Counted from the first letter of the stretch, positions 17,936 to 27,205 are shown. The stretch: 64,000 nt of DNA from Litorimonas sp963972195 (GCA_963972195.1 CAXATH010000001.1:186001-250000), one strand, 5' to 3'. Translations and numbers: made by a program. The notes: generated from the letters alone by a model not told the origin.

Positions 17936-18898
17936 TTAGACGTCGAATTCGAGCCCGCTCTCGGCGTAACGGGCTTTGTCGTCCTGCCAATTGTCACGCA
18001 CCTTCACAAACAGGAAGAGATGAACCTTGCGGCCCAACCATTCGCTCATATCCTTTCGAGCGGCTGCGCCAATATCTTTAATAGTGCGACCGCCTTTTCC
18101 GAGCACAATGGGCTTCTGGCTGTCGCGGCGGACATATATGACTTGGTCGACGCGTATATCGCCTTTTTTAGTTTCCTTCCAGCTCTCCGTCTCGACCGTA
18201 GAGGCATAAGGCAGCTCATCGTGGAGCCGCAGAAACAGTTTTTCTCTCGTGATCTCTGCGGCCATCAATCGCATTGGAATATCAGCGGCCTGATCCGGAG
18301 AATATAAGTAGGGCCCAGACGGCATAGCGTCTGCGACAAGTGTTCCCAGCTTTTCGACGCCGTCCAAATTAAGGGCAGAAACCGGAATAATATCTTTGTA
18401 GATACCCTTCTCCGCAAACGACTCTATCAAAGGAAGTACTTCATCATGCGGAATTTTGTCGATTTTGTTCAGAGCCAAAATAGCGTTGGCCACTTCTCGT
18501 TTCTGAAGGCCTTTAATAACCCGCTCACTGTCTTCACAAGAGAGCCTATCTTGGCCGTCCCCCTCTCCCGCCTGACGACGAAGCCACGCCGGAGCGTCAA
18601 TTACATGCACGATTACATTGGCGTCTTTCATGCCGGTCCAAGCCGCATGCACCATGGATTTTGAAAGGCGGTCGGAATCCCGGGCTTCAAAAATGCCGGG
18701 CGTATCGATCATAACGGCCTGCGCCGTATCCCCCTTCGACGTTTCAAGCATAGCGATGCCGCGAATTTGAAATCGGGTCGTTTGAACTTTATGCGTGACA
18801 ATCGAGACTTTCTCACCGACCAGTGCATTGGTTAAAGTCGATTTTCCAGCATTCGGAGCTCCGACAATGGCAGCAAATCCAGCGTATGTTTCACTCAT
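17936..18898 (-). CDS. era: GTPase Era
   Basis: Essential GTPase that binds the 3' end of 16S rRNA and helps mature the 30S subunit. The 320 residues show the G1 loop GAPNAGKST (about 13-21), switch/G2 KVQTTRFQIRG, G3 DTPG, G4 NKID near residue 155, G5 SAL, and the C-terminal KH domain (ELPYASTVETESW, VLGKGGRTIKDIG). Its ATG overlaps the rnc stop by 4 bases, which couples the two ribosome-maturation genes. Confidence 0.97.
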   Translation of the reverse strand: MSETYAGFAAIVGAPNAGKSTLTNALVGEKVSIVTHKVQTTRFQIRGIAMLETSKGDTAQAVMIDTPGIFEARDSDRLSKSMVHAAWTGMKDANVIVHVIDAPAWLRRQAGEGDGQDRLSCEDSERVIKGLQKREVANAILALNKIDKIPHDEVLPLIESFAEKGIYKDIIPVSALNLDGVEKLGTLVADAMPSGPYLYSPDQAADIPMRLMAAEITREKLFLRLHDELPYASTVETESWKETKKGDIRVDQVIYVRRDSQKPIVLGKGGRTIKDIGAAARKDMSEWLGRKVHLFLFVKVRDNWQDDKARYAESGLEFDV

Positions 18899-19629
18899 AT
18901 CGTTTTTTCTAGGGCTTTGAGAAGATAGCTTGCCGCTTCTCTTTCTGCCTCTTTTTTGGATGTCCCTTCCCCTAAAGCCTCGCCCAGCTCTTCAACTGTG
19001 ACCCGGATTGTAAAGGTGGGTTTGTGATCGGGACCTGATCGGTCCACAACTGTATAATTCGGTACGTTCGGGCCCATAGAGAGCGCCAGTTCCTGAAGGT
19101 TGGTTTTGGGGTCTTTGGTTGAGTCCTGAAGAACAGCGTCAATCTCTTCCTGCCAAAACCGGTCGTAGAAATTCTCTGCCAGTTTATAGCCCCCATCAAG
19201 GTAAAGCGCTGCCATCAAAGCCTCGCAGGCATTCCCAAGAATCGAGACCTTCTCTCTGCCTCCCTGCTTTTCTTCACTCGGTGACATAAGCAGGGCTTCG
19301 CCGAGGCGAATATTTTGCGCAACTCGAGCACAGGTCTCCTTGCGCACGAGCGCATTAAGCCGTGTTGCCATAATGCCTTCTTGTGTTTTAGTTTTGTCGA
19401 ACAAGACTTTCGCCGTCAGCAATCCCAAAACACGGTCACCTAGAAACTCAAGCCGTTCATTATCAACCCTTTTGCGGCGCCCATCTCCGTAAGATGAGTG
19501 AGTAAGCGCGCGCTGGATAAGGTCCGTATCTTGAAAATGGTAGTCAATCCGCTCGAACAGGGCGACGATACGCGGCGGGACTCTATCCGTTACATCCAAA
19601 GCAGATTCTTTCGTGGCAGGCGAACTCAT
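18895..19629 (-). CDS. rnc: Ribonuclease III
   Basis: Double-strand-specific endoribonuclease for rRNA and mRNA processing. The 244 residues contain the catalytic signature NERLEFLGDRVLGL near residue 60, the second acidic cluster GNACEALMAALYLDGG near residue 130, and a C-terminal dsRNA-binding domain (DPKTNLQELALSMG ... GTSKKEAEREAASYLL). ATGA overlaps link it upstream to lepB and downstream to era. Confidence 0.97.
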   Translation of the reverse strand: MSSPATKESALDVTDRVPPRIVALFERIDYHFQDTDLIQRALTHSSYGDGRRKRVDNERLEFLGDRVLGLLTAKVLFDKTKTQEGIMATRLNALVRKETCARVAQNIRLGEALLMSPSEEKQGGREKVSILGNACEALMAALYLDGGYKLAENFYDRFWQEEIDAVLQDSTKDPKTNLQELALSMGPNVPNYTVVDRSGPDHKPTFTIRVTVEELGEALGEGTSKKEAEREAASYLLKALEKTI

Positions 19630-20372
19630 TTGATCCTCTCAAAGAATCTATCTCCGCGCATATTGCCCCAAGTCCAGGGTTTATAGAGTACGAAGTCTTC
19701 TTCTACAGACAGGAGAACGATCTCTGCGCGGCCTATAATATTTGATGCGGGGACGATACCGGCCCCTCCGTTACGAACCGGAACGCGGCTATCCCCCGAA
19801 TTATCCCGATTATCCCCCATCAAAAAGTAATGGCCTTCAGGGATGCGGTAGACAGTTGTATTGTCGCTCGGACTGTTTTTCTGACTATCGTAAATGGTGT
19901 GTGTGTCCCCGTTCGGAAATGTTTCAGACCAGATCTCCGCCAGAACGTCTTGCCCGAATTGATCGGCAAACGTCTCTTCCCCTTGCTGGGTGAGTGAAAC
20001 GGGTTGATCATTCAGAATAAGACGTCCCTCCTGCATCTGAATAGTGTCGCCCGGCAGGCCGACAAGACGTTTGATAAAATTCTTGTCATCCCCGTCCGGA
20101 CGGAAAACGAGTACGTCCCCGCGGTCGGGGGCTCGCTCCAGGAAACGTCCTTCGCTCACAGGGAAGGGAAACGGCGCGGCCGCATATCGCCCATACCCGA
20201 CGGAATATTTAGAGGTAATAATATAATCCCCCTTCATGAGGTTCGGTAACATGGAACCGGAAGGGATATGAAAAGGTTGGAAAAGAAATGTTCTCAGAAC
20301 CAAAGCAATTGCCACGGCCCATATAATTGTAGACAGCGTTTCGCCGAGCTCTGATTTTTGTTTCTTTGCCAT
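19626..20372 (-). CDS. lepB: Signal peptidase I
   Basis: Inner-membrane serine protease that removes Sec signal peptides. The 248-residue enzyme has an N-terminal membrane helix (residues about 13-30), the catalytic serine in IPSGSMLPNLMKGD near residue 38, and the general-base lysine in KNFIKRLVGLPGD near residue 100, followed by the GDNRDNSGDSR box. It overlaps rnc by ATGA, the conserved lepB-rnc-era order. Confidence 0.96.
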   Translation of the reverse strand: MAKKQKSELGETLSTIIWAVAIALVLRTFLFQPFHIPSGSMLPNLMKGDYIITSKYSVGYGRYAAAPFPFPVSEGRFLERAPDRGDVLVFRPDGDDKNFIKRLVGLPGDTIQMQEGRLILNDQPVSLTQQGEETFADQFGQDVLAEIWSETFPNGDTHTIYDSQKNSPSDNTTVYRIPEGHYFLMGDNRDNSGDSRVPVRNGGAGIVPASNIIGRAEIVLLSVEEDFVLYKPWTWGNMRGDRFFERIK

Positions 20373-20380
20373 GCCCGCTC

Positions 20381-20782
20381 TTAGTCGTCCTTGACAGCTT
20401 CGACAATCGCAAATGCCTGTGCATAAGGCGGATCATCGCTCAGACTTATATGAAGGAGGCTGTGGTGGCCCTCCGGCGTTCTCTCGTTTAATCTTGCCTG
20501 TGCGGTGCCGTGCAAGACTATCTCTGGGCGTCCTGAAGGGTGGTTGCGAACTTCCACATCTGTCCAGCTAAGCGCTCCTGTGTTATTTCCCGCCAAGGCT
20601 TTGGCAACGGCTTCTTTCGCCGCAAACCGCTTGGCATAGGCATTTTCGGGAACGGCTTTGGATTCGCAGTAAGCCTGCTCGCCTTCAGTGAATGTTTTAG
20701 CCTTAAACCTTTCGCCATATTTCTCAATGACTTGAGATATCCGTTTAATGTCACAAATATCTGTGCCAATCCCGATAATCAC
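20381..20782 (-). CDS. acpS: Holo-[acyl-carrier-protein] synthase
   Basis: Moves 4'-phosphopantetheine from CoA to apo-ACP, activating fatty-acid synthesis. The 133-residue protein begins MIIGIGTDICDIKRI with the Mg-binding Asp, and has AKRFAAKEAVAKAL near residue 55, both AcpS signatures. It overlaps pdxJ by ATGA and is 8 bp from lepB. Confidence 0.96.
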   Translation of the reverse strand: MIIGIGTDICDIKRISQVIEKYGERFKAKTFTEGEQAYCESKAVPENAYAKRFAAKEAVAKALAGNNTGALSWTDVEVRNHPSGRPEIVLHGTAQARLNERTPEGHHSLLHISLSDDPPYAQAFAIVEAVKDD

Positions 20783-21543
20783 GCTGGCTGTCTCGCTTCA
20801 TCGGTGATCTCGCGCATTCGCTTAATCGCGGCGTCCAGACCCATAAAGACCGCTTCGCCAATAATGAAATGCCCGATATTTAGCTCTATACACTCCGGAA
20901 TTGCCGCCACAGGCGCAACATTTTCAAAGGTCAACCCATGGCCAAAATGAACTTCCAGGCCCAGGCTTTGGGCAAGTTTGGCGCTTGCGCGAAAGTTTTC
21001 CAATAAACTTTCTGCTTGCTCTGCATTCCCATTATCCAGCGCATGAGCATAGGCGCCGGTATGAAACTCGACGACTTTGGCATCGGTATTTGCGGCTGCC
21101 TCAATATGTGATTTTTTCGCTTCGATGAAGAGAGAGACGCGAGACCCGTTCCGATCAAGCTTAGAAATGATCGGGGTGAGCGTATTGTGCATTCCGGCTA
21201 CATCCAGACCTCCCTCGGTTGTGCGTTCCTCGCGCCGCTCGGGAACGATACAAACCGCGTGAGGCTTGACCGCTAAGGCTATATTGAGCATTTCCTCTGT
21301 GGCCGCCATTTCCATATTAAGAGGAATATTTTCGCTTTTACAAAGCGCTTGAAGCCGCTCCATATCCTCATCGCGCATATGACGACGGTCCTCGCGTAGA
21401 TGCGCTGTGATCCCATCTGCTCCAGCTTGAATAGCTGCCCAGGCCCCTGCGACCGGGTTTGGGTGCTCCCCACCGCGCGCATTACGAATTGTCGCTATAT
21501 GGTCAATATTGACGCCGAGACGTGGGAGTTTCTTTTCTTTCAC
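20779..21543 (-). CDS. pdxJ: Pyridoxine 5'-phosphate synthase
   Basis: Closes the ring of pyridoxine 5'-phosphate from 1-deoxyxylulose 5-phosphate and 3-amino-2-oxopropyl phosphate (DXP-dependent vitamin B6 route). The 254-residue TIM barrel shows LGVNIDHIATIRNARGG at the N-terminus, GADGITAHLREDRRHM, PHAVCIVPERREERTTEGG and the C-terminal ELNIGHFIIGEAVF. It overlaps pyrE and acpS by ATGA. The pathway is relevant locally because GlyA, HemA, KBL, SufS and the threonine dehydratase-like enzyme all need PLP. Confidence 0.97.
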   Translation of the reverse strand: MKEKKLPRLGVNIDHIATIRNARGGEHPNPVAGAWAAIQAGADGITAHLREDRRHMRDEDMERLQALCKSENIPLNMEMAATEEMLNIALAVKPHAVCIVPERREERTTEGGLDVAGMHNTLTPIISKLDRNGSRVSLFIEAKKSHIEAAANTDAKVVEFHTGAYAHALDNGNAEQAESLLENFRASAKLAQSLGLEVHFGHGLTFENVAPVAAIPECIELNIGHFIIGEAVFMGLDAAIKRMREITDEARQPA

Positions 21544-22124
21544 GACAGGCCCCGACTCCCGGGCTTGATAGCTGGAATATTTTGTAACTCCGGCGGCAAA
21601 TCATCCGGATCATAATCGGGGAATTTTCGGGCCGCTAGGCTAACAAGCGGAACTCCGATATCCGCCGTGCCATTCGAACGGTCAAAGATACAGGCCCCTG
21701 CAATGACTTTGGCTCCGGTCTTATTCATTGCCGCAATACATTCCCGGGATGACAGGCCAGTGGTCACAATATCCTCGACCATGAGAACTTTTTGTCCAGG
21801 CTCTAATTTAAATCCGCGGCGCAGCGTAAATTCACCATTTTCACGTTCGACAAAAAGGGATTCCAGCTCCATATGACGGGCCGTCTCATAGCCAGGGATG
21901 ACTCCGCCCATGGCAGGTGCCACAATAATGTCCGGCTGCTCATCCAATTCAGACTGAACCTTCTCTGCCAAGGCTTTGCAGAGTTTCTCTGTCAGTTTCG
22001 GATTCTTAAAAATCAAAGCTTTCTGCAAAAAAACGGAGCTTCGCCGTCCGGAAGATAGAATAAAATGCCCTTCCAAGAGCGCGCCGGCCTCGCGGAAAAC
22101 TTCTAATACATCGTCAGTCGTCAT
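21540..22124 (-). CDS. pyrE: Orotate phosphoribosyltransferase
   Basis: Makes orotidine 5'-monophosphate from orotate and PRPP in pyrimidine synthesis. The 194-residue protein carries the PRPP-binding motif VLMVEDIVTTGLSSRE near residue 115 and the VAPAMGGVIPGYETAR loop near residue 70. It belongs to the short form widespread outside enterobacteria. It lies 12 bp after rsh and overlaps pdxJ. Confidence 0.95.
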   Translation of the reverse strand: MTTDDVLEVFREAGALLEGHFILSSGRRSSVFLQKALIFKNPKLTEKLCKALAEKVQSELDEQPDIIVAPAMGGVIPGYETARHMELESLFVERENGEFTLRRGFKLEPGQKVLMVEDIVTTGLSSRECIAAMNKTGAKVIAGACIFDRSNGTADIGVPLVSLAARKFPDYDPDDLPPELQNIPAIKPGSRGLS

Positions 22125-22136
22125 ACACTTAATCCG

Positions 22137-24383
22137 TTACTTTGCCGTCAGAGTTTCGCCCCGGACACGCTCCGCTGAAATGACATAAGCGCTCGCGCGT
22201 AGGGCGGCAATAATTTGCACGAGATGCCGATTGTCACGAACCTCAACGTCCATCACCATATCGAAAAAAATAGGGCTGCGTTTCAAAGTTTTAATATTTA
22301 CGAGGTTTCCTTCAGATTCGCCAATTATTTTGGTGAGGTCAGCCAAGGCCCCGGGAACATGTTCAACGGTAACCGTCAATCGCCCTGTCGCAGAGGATTG
22401 GTCAGCGCTCCGGCGCCACCCCAGGTCAAGCCAGTCTTCGGGATCAACATCCGTCGAAGACAAGGTCTCGCAATCAATCGTATGAATTTTGATGCCGCCC
22501 TTATCATCATCCGTATTCTGCAAGCCTATGATCCGGTCTCCGGGAATGGGAGAACAGCATCCCGAAAGATGCAGGCTTACGCCTTCACGCAGGCCGTCTC
22601 CTTTGACGTATAAGCGGGCTGTTGAGTCCTGAATAACCTCTCGCCTCAGCTGAATTGGTCTTGCGTGCTCTTTTTTCCGGGCGGGGAATACCAACTCCAT
22701 AAATGCGGTTAAGGAGAGCTTTCCTCGGCCTAGATTTTCAAAGAAATCCTCGACGCTATCTGCATTTGATCGCTTAACCGCGTCCCGCATTAAGGCGTCA
22801 GAGAAGGTCAGACCTTCACGTGCAAATGCGTGTTTAGCTAAAAGCTCACCTGTTCGTGCAAACTCTTCAGCCTCCCCCGTACGAGTCAGGCGCCTGAGCG
22901 CAGAGCGGGCTTTCCCTGTTACGACCAGATTCTCCCATCCCTCTAAGGCTTCAGCCTCTCCTCCTCGAATAATTTTGACCACGTCTCCGTTTTTCAGCAC
23001 TCTACGCAAAGGGTGTTTCTGACCGTTTACCAAGGCCCCGATACAGGTATCGCCCACTTTGGTATGGACAGCGTAAGCAAAGTCCAGAGGCATTGCGCCT
23101 CTCGGCAGAGCGATCAAGTCTCCTTTAGGCGTGAAGGTGAAAACCTGATCCGTGAACATTTCTAGCTTGGCATGTTCTAAAAATTCATCGGCGTCACCGC
23201 TCTGCTCCATCATTTCCACAAGAGGACGTATGCGTTTCAGTGGATCACCGCCGCTTTCCAACGCCCGATCCGGGTCATAAGCATAGCTGTCATTCTTATA
23301 AGCCCAATGCGCCGCCACGCCGCGCTCAGCTACGTCTTCCATCCGTTCGGTCCGGATCTGTAATTCAACCCGGCGATTGTCGGGGGTTCTTATCGTAGTG
23401 TGAAGAGACTGATACCCGTTGGGTTTTGGCACGGAGATAAAATCCCGGAAACGTTCCGGAACGGCGCGATAAACAGAATGCAAAAGACCCAGAGCCTGAT
23501 AGCAAACATCCCGGTTTTGAACGATAACACGAAAGGCATAGATATCCGCGACATCCTCAAAACTTATGTTTTGCCGCTGCAACTTCCGCCAGATTGCATA
23601 AGCTCGTTTTTCCCGACCGTAAATTCTCGCTTTAATTCCCGCCTTATCAAATTGCGTTCGCAAAGCCGTTGAAATCTCGGAAATGGCCTCGCCCTGTGTT
23701 TCTCGCCAATCAATCAATCGGCGCTCGATCGATTCAAATGCCGAGGTATTGATGTACCGAAAAGACAGATCCTCAAGCTCTGCACAGACCCTATCCATAC
23801 CAACACGGCGGGCTAAAGGCGCATAAATATCAAGGGTTTCTGTCGCTATCCTCTTGCGGGATTCCGGCTTGGGGTGATGCTGAAGCGTCCGCATATTATG
23901 CAGGCGGTCACAGAGTTTGACCAATAGAACGCGCACATCCTTGCTGATAGCGAGCACGAATTTTTGAAAATTCTCAGCCTGAGCCCGCTCACGAGTCGCA
24001 TTGGGAATGCTGAGTTGGCCAAGCTTGGTCACGCCGTCGACCAGCTCGGCTATTTCCGGTGTGAACTCTCTTGCCAAGTCATCAAAGGTTGTGTCGGTAT
24101 CCTCCAGAACGTCATGAAGCAGGGCCGTGCAGACAGTTGCAACATCCAGATGCAAATCCGCTAAAATTCCGGCGACTTCGATGGGGTGCGCATAGTAAGG
24201 ATCGCCCGAATGTCGCTTCTGGTCCCCGTGTGCTTTGATGGAAAAAACATAGGCTTTATTTAAAAGCGCTTCATTTGCCGTGGGGTCGTATTTGCGAACA
24301 CGTTCGACCAGCTCGAATTGTCGAAGAAATCGAGGCCCTTGGGCTTTCGTGGCCGTTGCATTTTCCAAGCTCACAGAATTCAC
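22137..24383 (-). CDS. Bifunctional (p)ppGpp synthetase/hydrolase (Rel/SpoT homologue)
   Basis: Sets (p)ppGpp levels for the stringent response. The 748-residue protein has an intact HD hydrolase domain (YYAHPIEVAGILADL, LLHDVLEDTDTT at about 80-95), the synthetase domain with RDFISVPKPNGYQSLHTT near residue 325, a TGS domain (VFTFTPKGDLIALPRGAMPLD), a helical middle region and a C-terminal ACT domain (LTVTVEHVPGALADLTKII). Both catalytic halves look complete, as expected for the single RSH of most Alphaproteobacteria. A GTG start is used at 24383; a second GTG three codons in is equally possible. It heads the operon running to parC. Confidence 0.95.
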   Translation of the reverse strand: MNSVSLENATATKAQGPRFLRQFELVERVRKYDPTANEALLNKAYVFSIKAHGDQKRHSGDPYYAHPIEVAGILADLHLDVATVCTALLHDVLEDTDTTFDDLAREFTPEIAELVDGVTKLGQLSIPNATRERAQAENFQKFVLAISKDVRVLLVKLCDRLHNMRTLQHHPKPESRKRIATETLDIYAPLARRVGMDRVCAELEDLSFRYINTSAFESIERRLIDWRETQGEAISEISTALRTQFDKAGIKARIYGREKRAYAIWRKLQRQNISFEDVADIYAFRVIVQNRDVCYQALGLLHSVYRAVPERFRDFISVPKPNGYQSLHTTIRTPDNRRVELQIRTERMEDVAERGVAAHWAYKNDSYAYDPDRALESGGDPLKRIRPLVEMMEQSGDADEFLEHAKLEMFTDQVFTFTPKGDLIALPRGAMPLDFAYAVHTKVGDTCIGALVNGQKHPLRRVLKNGDVVKIIRGGEAEALEGWENLVVTGKARSALRRLTRTGEAEEFARTGELLAKHAFAREGLTFSDALMRDAVKRSNADSVEDFFENLGRGKLSLTAFMELVFPARKKEHARPIQLRREVIQDSTARLYVKGDGLREGVSLHLSGCCSPIPGDRIIGLQNTDDDKGGIKIHTIDCETLSSTDVDPEDWLDLGWRRSADQSSATGRLTVTVEHVPGALADLTKIIGESEGNLVNIKTLKRSPIFFDMVMDVEVRDNRHLVQIIAALRASAYVISAERVRGETLTAK

Positions 24384-24437
24384 TCTTTTTATATAAGCTC
24401 TTAGTCGAACCTATCAAATGATTTGCGCGGTAAAACA

Positions 24438-24464
24438 TAAAAAAAGCCGCCCAGAAGGACGGCT
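24438..24464 (-). terminator. Rho-independent terminator after rpoZ
   Basis: On the minus strand: AGCCGTCC - TTCT - GGGCGGCT followed by TTTTTTT, an 8-bp stem with one G-U pair. It sits between rpoZ and rsh, so rsh needs its own promoter in the remaining 55 bp or read-through. Confidence 0.88.
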
Positions 24465-24486
24465 CTATTGAAATATTTTGCTTTAT

Positions 24487-24861
24487 CTAGAAACGGGAGG
24501 AACTATCATTATCGCGGTCACCCTGCAGAGCGCGAAGAAGGTCGGCTTCGTCCATTTCTGTTGGAGCGGCGCTATCTTCGTGACCGATCGCAAGAACTGG
24601 TGCGTCTTCTTCTTCATCCGGAAGGTCATCATCAAAGATAACCCGCTGAAGACCGGTCACAAGGCTTTCGCGCAAATCATCGAGATCTAGAGTTTCCTCA
24701 GCCAATTCACGTAAGGCGACGACAGGCGTCTTATCATTATCACGATCAACAGTCAGCGAGGAGCCAGCTGCGATGTTACGGGAACGATGGGAGGCGAGAA
24801 GGACCAGATCAAAACGATTCGGAACTTTTTCAACACAATCTTCAACGGTAACGCGAGCCAT
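24487..24861 (-). CDS. rpoZ: RNA polymerase omega subunit
   Basis: Small subunit that assists assembly of beta-prime into RNA polymerase and forms part of a ppGpp site in Proteobacteria. The 124-residue protein begins MARVTVEDCVEKVPNRFDLVLLASHRSR, the omega signature, and has VVALRELAEETLDL at about 50-63. The C-terminal third is acidic and variable (DDDLPDEEEDAP). It stands immediately upstream of rsh, the usual pairing, separated by a terminator. Confidence 0.95.
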   Translation of the reverse strand: MARVTVEDCVEKVPNRFDLVLLASHRSRNIAAGSSLTVDRDNDKTPVVALRELAEETLDLDDLRESLVTGLQRVIFDDDLPDEEEDAPVLAIGHEDSAAPTEMDEADLLRALQGDRDNDSSSRF

Positions 24862-24951
24862 AGGGCATCCTGTAAATCTTTACGGACAGCATCGCTGCCC
24901 AAATTTGAAATTAAGTTGCGTCTATACTGTTTGCCTCGCCTAAATGCAAGA

Positions 24952-25488
24952 TCAAGAATTCAGCCAGTCTCGTTTAATCACAGCGTGTTGCAACACATCT
25001 TTTGAGGGTAATTCTGCCAATAATTCAAGAGCAGACTTATCCGATTCAGGATGCTCCCACCCGGCGTCTATCTCCAACAACGGCAAAAGAACAAACGCCC
25101 TCTGGTTCGAACGGGGGTGAGGCAGAATTGGATTTGCGGGTCTCACTTGCCCTGCGTAGTCAATGATATCTAAATCGAGCGAACGAGGCGCGTTCAGGGT
25201 TTGGCGTTCTCGACCAAACTGAGCTTCAAGTGCATGCAACCCACGTAACAATTCCGCCGCGCCCAACGATGTGGAGACCTTCAAAGCCGCATTTACATAA
25301 TCCGGATGTCCTGAACCGGCAGGCCAAGCCGGGCTGTGCCAAAGTGAAGAAGCGGCTAATATATCGATCTCATTAGCACTCATTTCGGCCACTGCTTGGC
25401 GGAAGGTGGTTTCGGGATTGGACAAATTGGCCCCTAAGGCGATATAAGCGACATTCATTTTTTTATTCATTTTATTAATTGAGCACAT
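24952..25488 (-). CDS. folK: 2-amino-4-hydroxy-6-hydroxymethyldihydropteridine pyrophosphokinase
   Basis: Transfers pyrophosphate from ATP to the pterin in folate synthesis. Motifs include AYIALGANLSNP, SSLWHSPAWPAGSGHPDYVNAA, and the catalytic RSLDLDIIDYAG with HPRSNQRAFVLLPL. Start choice is unsure. The ATG at 25488 alone has a ribosome-binding-like AAAGG six bases upstream, giving 178 residues; the family-typical beginning MNVAYIALG would be at 25458 and lacks such a site. It is divergent from the NYN gene, whose ATG at 25491 is only two bases away. Confidence 0.92.
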   Translation of the reverse strand: MCSINKMNKKMNVAYIALGANLSNPETTFRQAVAEMSANEIDILAASSLWHSPAWPAGSGHPDYVNAALKVSTSLGAAELLRGLHALEAQFGRERQTLNAPRSLDLDIIDYAGQVRPANPILPHPRSNQRAFVLLPLLEIDAGWEHPESDKSALELLAELPSKDVLQHAVIKRDWLNS

Positions 25489-25490
25489 TT

Positions 25491-26066
25491 ATGGCCTTTT
25501 ACCCAGACGAACGCATAGCCATGTTCATCGACGGATCAAACCTTTACTCTTCCGGAAAAACTCTCGATTTTGATATAGATTATAAAAAACTCTTAGATCT
25601 ATTTAAAAATAAAGGACGGCTCATACAGGCCAAATACTACACGGCGCTCCTCGACCATGAGGATTATTCCCCCATCCGGCCGCTAATAGACTGGCTCGAT
25701 TACAACGGCTTCCACGTCATTACCAAGCCGGCCAAAAGTTATACTGATCGAGATGGGCGCAACCGCGTCAAAGGCAATATGGATATCGAAATGACGATTG
25801 ATATGATCCAGATTGCGCCGCATGTCGACCACATCCTTTTATTCACCGGCGACGGAGACTTTAAGGCCGTTGTTGAAGCTGTTCAGTCCAAAGGCGTAAG
25901 GGTGAGCGTTATCTCCACGCTGAAATCACGGCCCGCCATGCTCGCCGATGAACTTCGTCGTCAGGCGAACGATTTCATTGAACTTGCTGATATGGGCAAG
26001 ATAATCGGTCGTCCGAAGCGGGACTATTCGTCTTCTGAAAATGAAGAAGAATACGAGGATGTATAA
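25491..26066 (+). CDS. NYN domain (LabA/DUF88) PIN-fold ribonuclease-like protein
   Basis: The 191-residue protein has the acidic active-site pattern of NYN nucleases: FIDGSNLY near residue 12, GNMDIEMTIDMIQ near residue 97, and LLFTGDGDFKAVVEAVQSKG near residue 118, then SVISTLKSRPAMLADELRRQ. These are Mg-dependent RNases of unclear target in bacteria. I start at the ATG at 25491 because relatives begin MAFYxxER; an in-frame TTG four codons earlier is less likely. The C-terminus is acidic (SSSENEEEYEDV). The UDG gene follows after 3 bp. Confidence 0.88.
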   Translation: MAFYPDERIAMFIDGSNLYSSGKTLDFDIDYKKLLDLFKNKGRLIQAKYYTALLDHEDYSPIRPLIDWLDYNGFHVITKPAKSYTDRDGRNRVKGNMDIEMTIDMIQIAPHVDHILLFTGDGDFKAVVEAVQSKGVRVSVISTLKSRPAMLADELRRQANDFIELADMGKIIGRPKRDYSSSENEEEYEDV

Positions 26067-26069
26067 CTC

Positions 26070-26711
26070 GTGAGTCTTCGTTCAGAGCCAGACTATAATT
26101 GCGCTCGCTGCCCGCGGCTACGCGCTTTTATCCTTGAGAACCGAGAAAAATACCCGGATTTTTTCAATGGCCCTGTACCGAGTTTTGGCGACTCGGACGC
26201 GGAGTGTCTTATCATCGGGCTTGCGCCAGGACTCAAAGGCGCCAATGCCACAGGCCGTCCGTTTACAGGGGATTACGCAGGAGACTTACTTTACAAAGCC
26301 ATTGAAGCCTTCGGCTTTTCAAACGGGAAATATGACGGTCATGCGAAAGATGGTTTGGTTCTACACCGCACGATGATCACGAATGCCGTACGATGTGTGC
26401 CCCCGCAAAACAAACCTGTAGGCCAAGAAATCAATACCTGCCGAGACTATCTTTTGGGCCAAATGGCTGAGCTTCCAAAGCTAAAAGCCCTACTCTGCTT
26501 GGGTAAAATCTCTCATGACAGCACAGTTAGAAGCCTTGGGCTAAAACTTAAAGACTACCCGTCGGGTCACAACGTTGCCTACGATATTGGAGAGGGTCGG
26601 AAGCTTTTCTCAAGTTATCATTGCTCGCGTTACAACACGAACACCAAACGTTTGACCGAGGAAATGTTTTTCGACGTTTTCAGAGAGATCAAAACGTTTC
26701 TAGATAGTTAG
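26070..26711 (+). CDS. Uracil-DNA glycosylase, family 5 (UDGb-like), iron-sulfur type
   Basis: The 213-residue protein has motif 1 GLAPGLKGANATGRPFTGDY and motif 2 SSYHCSRYNTNTKRLT, characteristic of UDGb enzymes. These remove uracil, hypoxanthine and related damaged bases and lack the polar Asp/Asn of family 1. Four cysteines (YNCARC near 11-14, VRCVPP, INTCRDY) fit the [4Fe-4S] cluster of families 4 and 5. The GTG start has GAGGA about ten bases upstream. The stop overlaps the convergent smpB stop by four bases. Confidence 0.88.
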   Translation: MSLRSEPDYNCARCPRLRAFILENREKYPDFFNGPVPSFGDSDAECLIIGLAPGLKGANATGRPFTGDYAGDLLYKAIEAFGFSNGKYDGHAKDGLVLHRTMITNAVRCVPPQNKPVGQEINTCRDYLLGQMAELPKLKALLCLGKISHDSTVRSLGLKLKDYPSGHNVAYDIGEGRKLFSSYHCSRYNTNTKRLTEEMFFDVFREIKTFLDS

Positions 26712-27184
26712 CCGTTTTCCCGCATCAAACGGGCTTTTTGTCTTTGCCAGTCACGTTTTTTCTGAGTTTCGCGCTTATCATGATTTTGCTTACCTGTCGC
26801 AACTCCGATCAGAAGCTTTGCTGTGCCGGTCTTGTTGAAATACAGTTTTAATGGGACAATCGTTCGCCCTTTTCGTTGAGTTTCCCCCAACAACACATTG
26901 ATTTCCTTACGCTTTAGAAGAAGTTTCCGATGACGCGTGGGTGCATGATTGAACTGGCTTGCAGGCGCGTAAATAGGGATATTAGCGTTTATCAACCAAG
27001 CCTCGTCGCCTTCCACACTTACATAAGCTTCCGCGATATTGGCGCGGCCTTCGCGCAACGCTTTAACCTCTGTACCGAGCAATTGAATGCCCGCCTCCAT
27101 ATTGTCCTCAACGGCATATTCATACCGTGCGCGGCGATTATCCGCGACGAGGGTTTTAGGAGCATTATCTTTGGCTTTGGCCAT
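26708..27184 (-). CDS. smpB: SsrA-binding protein SmpB
   Basis: Partner of tmRNA in trans-translation rescue of stalled ribosomes. The 158-residue protein shows NRRARYEYAVEDNMEAGI, LLGTEVKALREGRANIAEAY, and the basic C-terminal tail KRETQKKRDWQRQKARLMREN that enters the mRNA channel. No ssrA gene was recognised in the window. It lies 21 bp downstream of dapA on the same strand, a common alphaproteobacterial order. Confidence 0.96.
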   Translation of the reverse strand: MAKAKDNAPKTLVADNRRARYEYAVEDNMEAGIQLLGTEVKALREGRANIAEAYVSVEGDEAWLINANIPIYAPASQFNHAPTRHRKLLLKRKEINVLLGETQRKGRTIVPLKLYFNKTGTAKLLIGVATGKQNHDKRETQKKRDWQRQKARLMRENG

Positions 27185-27205
27185 AAATCAGTCGAATATT
27201 TTCTG

